From positions 1 to 47,078 of the forward strand of contig PNAP01000076.1 in NCBI GenBank assembly GCA_003169735.1: a DNA stretch of 47,078 nucleotides, read 5' to 3'. Position numbers and translations under genes: made by a program. The stretch is from Chloroflexota bacterium (GTDB taxonomy: Bacteria; Chloroflexota; Limnocylindria; Limnocylindrales; CSP1-4). Below are positions 42,609-47,078 of the stretch, in pieces (positions within the stretch are counted from its first letter, which is position 1; each line of letters starts with the position of its first letter). Below the pieces are notes generated by a model, which made no database searches, was not told the origin of the DNA, and saw only the letters and a list, made by a program, of their open reading frames with translations.

Positions 42609-43426
42609 GGATCTACGCGTCCGGGCTGCGCAAGCTGCTGCGGCGGCCCGCGACCTGGGTCACGCTCGGCCTGCTGTGCGGGTTGATGGTCCTGATCTTC
42701 GTCGCGGTGGGAGCATCCGCCAATCGCATCGAGTCGACCAACGGCGGAGCGGCCATCAAGGAGCTGCTCACCTTCCCGGGTGCCTACGACCGACTGCTCG
42801 AGTTCCTGCTCGGCCTTGGCGGCCTCTTCGCGGTCATCTACGCCGCGTCGGTGGCCGGCTCCGAATGGAACTGGGGGATGCTCAAGGCAGCCGTTGCGCG
42901 CGGCGAGAGCCGGACGGCGTACGCATGGCTCTCGTTCGCGGCGGTGGCCACATTGATCGCGCTCGGCCTGCTGGTGGCGTTCGCCATCGGCGTGGTCGCG
43001 GCGGTCATCGGTGCGAACCTGGCCGGCATCTCGACGAGCGGCATCGGCGACGCAGCGACCATCGGCCAGTTCCCGTACGAGTTCGCGCGGGGTTGGCTGG
43101 GCATCATCGAGGAGGGCGCGCTCGGCTTCACCATCGCCACGCTGGCGCGCAGCCAGCTGGCCGGCATCGGTGCGGGCATCGGCCTGTACTTCGCCGAGAG
43201 CTTCGCACGCATCTTCCTGTCGAGCGTCGTCAAGTTCCTGCCCTTCGACGCTGCCACGGCGCTCGTCGGCGGTGGCACATCGGGCATCAGCGTCGGGGGT
43301 GGCGGCGCGGGCGCGTCCGTCGAGACGCTCGATCCGGGCACGGCACTCGTGGTCGTCATCGCCTGGCTGGTGGTCGCGTTGATCGTCGTGTCGCTCTTCA
43401 CCGAACGGGCCGAGATCTCCGGGTAG
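42605..43426 (+). CDS. ABC-2 type transporter permease
   Basis: A 273-residue membrane protein with six likely transmembrane segments, among them WVTLGLLCGLMVLIFVAV, LGGLFAVIYAASVAGSE, VATLIALGLLVAFAIGVVAA and VVVIAWLVVALIVVSLF. The motif GSEWNWGMLKAAVARGESR is typical of ABC-2 permeases. Together with the ATPase it should form an exporter of unknown substrate. A Gly-rich extracellular loop (GGGTSGISVGGGGAG) is notable. Confidence 0.87.
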
Positions 43427-43454
43427 CTTTCAGAGACTTCTCAGGAAGCGCGCC

Positions 43455-43460
43455 TATAAC
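43455..43460 (+). promoter_or_regulatory. -10-like hexamer ahead of the HtrA-like gene
   Basis: TATAAC stands out in GC-rich DNA 54 bases before the GTG start. No good -35 is found at 17 bases, so the promoter may depend on another sigma factor or an activator. Confidence 0.3.
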
Positions 43461-43513
43461 GAGGGAGCGTCGGGGGTCGCCCGACGACTCAACAAGGACA
43501 TTGGAGGCCACCC

Positions 43514-45034
43514 GTGAACCCCGTCGATGAGACCAACGCCGACCAGCCGCGCCAGGACGGCGCCTGGTCGCAGCCGACCGAGGACGCGCCCCCGCCGGGC
43601 TGGGCTTCTGCCGCCCAGTCTTCTGCCGCCCAGTCCGGGACGACTCCGCCTCTCTGGGCACCGGAACCGACGCCCGAGCCGACCCTCCCGACGTGGGCCG
43701 CGCCGCGTGCCACGTGGGACGACGCACCCACCACGGCGACGCCCTGGGCCACTGGCGCTCCCGCTGGCGTCGTTACGGTTCCGGTCCGAGCCAGCCGCGG
43801 CCGGTCGCGCCGCGGCTCGGCCATCGTCCTCGTTGCTGCGCTTTGCCTCGTGTCGGCCGTCGGCGGTGGCGTCGCCACCATCGCCATGAACGGCACCGGC
43901 ACGACGCCGGCGGCCGCGGCTTCATCTCCGGACAATCACACCGTAGCTTCGGTTCCCACGGCGACGCCCTCGAACACGTCGAGCTCCACTCCGGCGCCGG
44001 CCGTGACCACGCCGTCGACCACGACCCCATCCGGGTCGACCGATGAGAACGCGGTCATCAGCGTGGCCAAGAACGTCGGGCCGTCGGTGGTCACCATCCA
44101 GAGCACGACGACCGTCTCGAACCCCTACCAGGGCACGGGCCAGGTGACCGGCACAGGCTCGGGCGTCATCGTCCGGTCTGACGGGTTGATCCTCACCAAC
44201 CATCATGTCGTCGCCGACGCGAAGACGGTCCAGGTCCTGTTGTCCGACGGCCGGATCCTCGACGGCACGGTCGAGGGTGTCGACACGCTGACCGACCTCG
44301 CCCTCGTCAAGATCGACGCCACCGGCCTGCCTGCCGCCGCGCTCGGTGACAGCTCGGCCGTCCAGGTCGGCCAGAGCGCCATCGCCATCGGCAGCCCGCT
44401 CGGCGAGTACCCGGGGTCGGTCACCGAGGGCATCGTGAGCGGCCTCGACCGCACCATCGACGTCCAGAACGACACGACGGGCGCCACCGAGCACCTGTCG
44501 CACCTCATCCAGACCGATGCCGCCATCAATCCCGGCAATTCGGGCGGCCCGCTGCTCAACTCGAGTGGCCAGGTGCTCGGCATCGACACCGCTGAAGCAG
44601 GCAACTCGCAGGGCATCGGCTTCGCCATCCCGATCAACCTGGCCAAGCCGATCATCGATCAGGTGGCCGCCGGCCAGGTCATCGCCCGCCCGTGGATCGG
44701 CATCAACTATGAGCCGCTTACGCCGGCCGTCGCCAAGCAGGCGAACCTCAGCGTCGACTACGGCGCCTGGATCCACATCGACACCTCGGGAGGCTCGACC
44801 GGCCAGACCGGCACCACCGCCATCGTCGCCGGTAGCCCGGCCGACACGGCCGGCCTCAAGAACGGCGACATCATCACCGCCATCGACGGCAACGCCATCG
44901 ATACCGACCATCCTCTCGACACGTACCTCCTGAGCCACAGCCCGGGCGACAAGGTCACCTTCACCGTGCTTCGCGGTAGCTCGACGATCTCGATCGACCT
45001 GACCCTAGGCACGCGACCCGCCACGCTCGGCTGA
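43514..45034 (+). CDS. HtrA/DegP-like trypsin-type serine protease with PDZ domain
   Basis: A 506-residue membrane-anchored protease. Residues 1-95 are a Pro/Ala/Trp-rich cytoplasmic region with a doubled AAQSSAAQS motif; 103-125 is the transmembrane anchor; a Thr/Ser/Pro linker runs to ~175. The protease domain shows GTGSGVIVRSDGLILTNHHVV (catalytic H231), DLALVKID (D261) and DAAINPGNSGGPLLN (S343). A PDZ domain follows: IVAGSPADTAGLKNGDIITAI and VTFTVLRGSSTISIDL. Such proteins degrade misfolded envelope proteins. GTG at 43514 has GGAGG 6 bases ahead. Confidence 0.92.
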   Translation: MNPVDETNADQPRQDGAWSQPTEDAPPPGWASAAQSSAAQSGTTPPLWAPEPTPEPTLPTWAAPRATWDDAPTTATPWATGAPAGVVTVPVRASRGRSRRGSAIVLVAALCLVSAVGGGVATIAMNGTGTTPAAAASSPDNHTVASVPTATPSNTSSSTPAPAVTTPSTTTPSGSTDENAVISVAKNVGPSVVTIQSTTTVSNPYQGTGQVTGTGSGVIVRSDGLILTNHHVVADAKTVQVLLSDGRILDGTVEGVDTLTDLALVKIDATGLPAAALGDSSAVQVGQSAIAIGSPLGEYPGSVTEGIVSGLDRTIDVQNDTTGATEHLSHLIQTDAAINPGNSGGPLLNSSGQVLGIDTAEAGNSQGIGFAIPINLAKPIIDQVAAGQVIARPWIGINYEPLTPAVAKQANLSVDYGAWIHIDTSGGSTGQTGTTAIVAGSPADTAGLKNGDIITAIDGNAIDTDHPLDTYLLSHSPGDKVTFTVLRGSSTISIDLTLGTRPATLG

Positions 45035-45099
45035 GGCGGGGCACCGCACGGCGCATCGTCCGCCGCTCGGCGCATCGTTCGCCGCATATCCCATACCTC

Positions 45100-45126
45100 G
45101 GCCCCGGCCTCCACGGCCGGGGCCGT
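45100..45126 (+). terminator. Hairpin after the HtrA-like gene
   Basis: CGGCCCCGGCC and GGCCGGGGCCG pair perfectly over 11 bases around TCCAC, 65 bases after the stop. There is no T-run, as is common in this GC class. Just before it, CGGCGCATCGT(C/T)CGCCG is repeated twice. The rest of 45035-45220 shows no gene. Confidence 0.6.
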
Positions 45127-45220
45127 CCACGTGCCTTCGCGCGACTCGGCATGTGGCGCTGGTACTCGCGCTGCCACGAGCGGACGGCGCTCGCCGCGCA
45201 GATCGAGCCCGTGGCCGACG

Positions 45221-45736
45221 TCAGCAGTCGAAGACCGACCAGCAGATGTCGTTCCGCAACCGCTGGTCGTCGAGTACGAGCTCGCGAATCACCTCCGGGA
45301 GCTGGTCGTGCTGCCACCGGCACTCGAGTCGCCCTGCGCTCTCGCCCTCTCCTTCCGGCGCGGCAGCACGTGCAGCCTTGATCGCGTAGGCGGCCGCACC
45401 GAGCTCGTGCGCGGCGACGTGTGCGACGGCCGCGGCCTGGGCGGCGGCGTACGCGGCATGCCGTGCTGCGCCACTGAGATCTCGGGCTGCGGCGTTCGCA
45501 TGGCCGGCCGCCGTGCGAGCCTCCGTCATGGTGACCTCGCCGCGCGCCCAGGCCCGCCCGAGTTCGATCGCGCGACGAGGGCGGTCGTCGCCTGGGCGCA
45601 CTCGCTCGAAGTGGTCGAGCACGTGCTCCGCGCAGTCGGCCGCCCACATCGCGAGGAAGTGGTGATCGTCGTCGGAGAGCGTCCCGCCCCGACGGACGGT
45701 GATGAACCGCGGGTCTCGGACCTTGGGCAAGATCAT
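45221..45736 (-). CDS. Putative immunity protein (Imm5-like)
   Basis: A 171-residue protein: DPRFITVRRGGTLSDDDHHFL, MWAADCAEHVLDHFERVRPGD, DRPRRAIELGRAWARGEVTM and AAAVAHVAAHELGAAAYAIKAAR. This matches the Imm5-like 'putative immunity protein' family of alpha-helical proteins. Such proteins usually neutralise polymorphic toxins, but no toxin gene is beside it, so it is an orphan here. The Ala-rich helices are a family feature. Confidence 0.82.
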   Translation of the reverse strand: MILPKVRDPRFITVRRGGTLSDDDHHFLAMWAADCAEHVLDHFERVRPGDDRPRRAIELGRAWARGEVTMTEARTAAGHANAAARDLSGAARHAAYAAAQAAAVAHVAAHELGAAAYAIKAARAAAPEGEGESAGRLECRWQHDQLPEVIRELVLDDQRLRNDICWSVFDC

Positions 45737-45924
45737 CAGTCCAGTCTCCCTGCGGCGCGCACCGATACCTCGGAGCCTTCGGTCTGCTTATCCTCGTGGG
45801 TACGCGGCATTCGACAAGCCTAGGCGTCGGCAGGATCCACGCGATCGGCTACAGGCCCCCGAGTGGGTCGGCGGAACCGTCAGGGTATGAGCGGCGCCAC
45901 GAGGGACCGCGATCCGAACATGGA

Positions 45925-45951
45925 AGAGCCCGGGCGGGTGGCCCGGGCTCT
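45925..45951 (-). terminator. Intrinsic-type terminator of the DUF5666 gene
   Basis: AGAGCCCGGGC and GCCCGGGCTCT pair perfectly around a 5-base loop, followed on the minus strand by TTCCATGTT. It lies 33 bases after the DUF5666 stop. The adjoining 45737-45924 shows no gene. Confidence 0.75.
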
Positions 45952-45983
45952 GCTCGTTGCGAATGGGACGCGACGTCCCTGGG

Positions 45984-47078
45984 TCAGGTACCCGGATCGG
46001 TCGTCGGGACGGGCGATGACGAGGGGCCCTGGTTCGAACCGGGTCCGCCCCAGCTCGGTCGGCCGTGTCCACCGAACCCGGGACCACCGAACCCGGGACC
46101 GACTGACGAACCACCGCCGGCCATGCCCGGCAAGCCAGACGTGACCGAGGTGGCATCGAGCGATCCGTCGTCGCGGAGGGTCCCCTGGGCGAAGACCTGG
46201 TCGCCGACCGCGATGTCGGAGAACTTGGCCGACGTGACGCCCTTGACCTGGTAAGTCGTCGCGGCATCGACATGGATCGTTGCGGTCGTGCCGTCACGCT
46301 GGGTGATGGTGATGGCGTCGCTCGACGTGCTCTTGACCGTCCCGCCGAGGACGGCCGGTGCGACACGGACGACCGCCGCGGTGAGCGAACTGCCAGAGCC
46401 CGTCGCCTCGATGTCCACGCGAACGCCGACGGTCACGGCGCTGGCCGTGGCGGCGGTGGCGCCGATGAAGTAGGTCGTCGACGCGTCGGTCGCCACCTTC
46501 TGGGTCGAACCGTCGGGGAGCGTGACGGTGACGCTGTCGCCGGTGACGGCGGCGACGGTGCCGTCGACCGTGGGCAGGACGACCTCGATGCCGGTCACGC
46601 TCCACGTGCCATCGCTGGCGCGTTGCTCCTGGAGCCGGATGGTGTCACCGACCTTGAGATCCGCGACCGTGATGGTCTGGCCCGCCCGCTGGATGGTCAC
46701 ACCGGTGGCGTCGACCGTGCGCGTCCAGCCATCGTCGGTCTTCAAGTCGAGCTTCGAGCCGTCGATGCCGGTGATGGTGATCTGCGACAGTCCGAGCGCC
46801 ATCATGCTCGGACCGCCGGGTCCGCCCTGGCCACCGGCGACCCCGCCGGGCGACATCCACGCGCCGCCCGCAGAGCCGAACATGCCCGGACCGCCGGGGA
46901 ACCCGCCAGGCATGCCACCCGACATGCCGGGGTTCGTGCCCGGCGCTGCGCTCGCCGCCGGCGTCGGTGCCGACCCTGAGTTGGCCGCAGGCGCCGCGCT
47001 CGGTGACGCCCCGAAGGCGACCGCGGCGCTGACGACGATGGCGCTGGTGGCGGTAGTGTCAGAGTCCAGGACATAGGC
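45984..47078 (-). CDS. Exported DUF5666 domain protein (5' partial)
   Basis: The frame runs off the right edge; 365 codons are visible. The visible N-terminal part has a hydrophobic stretch (TSAIVVSAAVAFGA) and an Ala/Pro/Ser linker, so it is probably membrane-anchored or secreted. A Gly/Met/Pro-rich region (GGMPGGFPGGPGMFGSAGG) precedes a series of DUF5666-like beta modules: ITITGIDGSKLDLKT, VADLKVGDTIRLQE, VAAVTGDSVTVTLPDGS and FSDIAVGDQVFAQGTLRDDGS. The tail is Gly/Pro/Ser-rich (GPGFGGPGFGGHGRP). DUF5666 is an OB-like beta module of unknown function. The ATG at 46925 is internal to this longer frame. Confidence 0.85.
   Translation of the reverse strand, partial: AYVLDSDTTATSAIVVSAAVAFGASPSAAPAANSGSAPTPAASAAPGTNPGMSGGMPGGFPGGPGMFGSAGGAWMSPGGVAGGQGGPGGPSMMALGLSQITITGIDGSKLDLKTDDGWTRTVDATGVTIQRAGQTITVADLKVGDTIRLQEQRASDGTWSVTGIEVVLPTVDGTVAAVTGDSVTVTLPDGSTQKVATDASTTYFIGATAATASAVTVGVRVDIEATGSGSSLTAAVVRVAPAVLGGTVKSTSSDAITITQRDGTTATIHVDAATTYQVKGVTSAKFSDIAVGDQVFAQGTLRDDGSLDATSVTSGLPGMAGGGSSVGPGFGGPGFGGHGRPSWGGPGSNQGPSSSPVPTTDPGT

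Noticed and set aside
46018-46050. GGTTCGAACC, resembling a tRNA T-arm
   Set aside because: It lies within the DUF5666 coding frame; no cloverleaf, acceptor stem or anticodon arm surrounds it.

Overview
This is a high-GC bacterial chromosome segment with tightly packed operons, many GTG/TTG starts and frequent ATGA stop/start overlaps. The gene mix (DUF2630, LutABC next to rhamnose genes, a UvrD-like helicase-nuclease, many VapBC-type modules, DUF5666 and FG-GAP exported proteins) fits an uncultured Chloroflexota or, less likely, an actinobacterium. This placement is inference; no rRNA or tRNA gene is present.

Region 1 (1-13.6 kb). The window opens inside a UvrD-family helicase with a C-terminal RecB-like nuclease. 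Converging on it is an accessory, defence-like block. On the minus strand lie a DUF2188 protein, a PIN-like protein, a small ORF and a giant 1811-residue protein with a sacsin-type GHKL ATPase at one end and a DUF3883/PD-(D/E)XK nuclease-like domain at the other. On the plus strand lies a reverse transcriptase of the Abi/unknown-group kind. A HEAT/winged-helix-like protein and a DUF3800 protein follow, divergently transcribed. A promoter with a GAAC-N4-GTTC (SOS-box-like) operator sits between the PIN/DUF2188 side and the reverse transcriptase. This is the best candidate for an undescribed defence system.

Region 2 (13.6-17.2 kb). An endonuclease/exonuclease/phosphatase-family protein is followed by a string of toxin-antitoxin-like genes (DUF433, VapBC, RHH-RelE). 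Between them lies a 320-bp stretch rich in nested hairpins, then a DUF2630 gene.

Region 3 (17.2-31.2 kb). A complete L-rhamnose regulon. The minus-strand operon runs rhaI, bifunctional rhaD aldolase/dehydrogenase, rhaB, lutA, lutB, lutC. The divergent plus-strand operon runs DeoR repressor, two-NBD ABC ATPase, two permeases, lipoprotein binding protein, mutarotase. Together they import L-rhamnose and convert it through rhamnulose, rhamnulose-1-phosphate, DHAP plus L-lactaldehyde, and L-lactate to pyruvate. Placing the lactate oxidase complex in the same operon closes the pathway.

Region 4 (31.2-34.6 kb). Two divergent Phd/VapC modules share an intergenic region with two recognisable promoters. 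They are followed by an isochorismatase-like hydrolase, two VOC proteins and a SnoaL-like protein.

Region 5 (34.6-47.1 kb). Mostly housekeeping or envelope genes: sulfotransferase, UvrD/PcrA-HRDC helicase, two small Cys-containing proteins, an F420-type nitroreductase-fold protein, a sarcosine-oxidase-like flavoprotein, a secreted FG-GAP protein, an ABC-2 exporter pair, an HtrA-like protease, an orphan immunity-like protein, and the 3' part of an exported DUF5666 protein running off the right edge.
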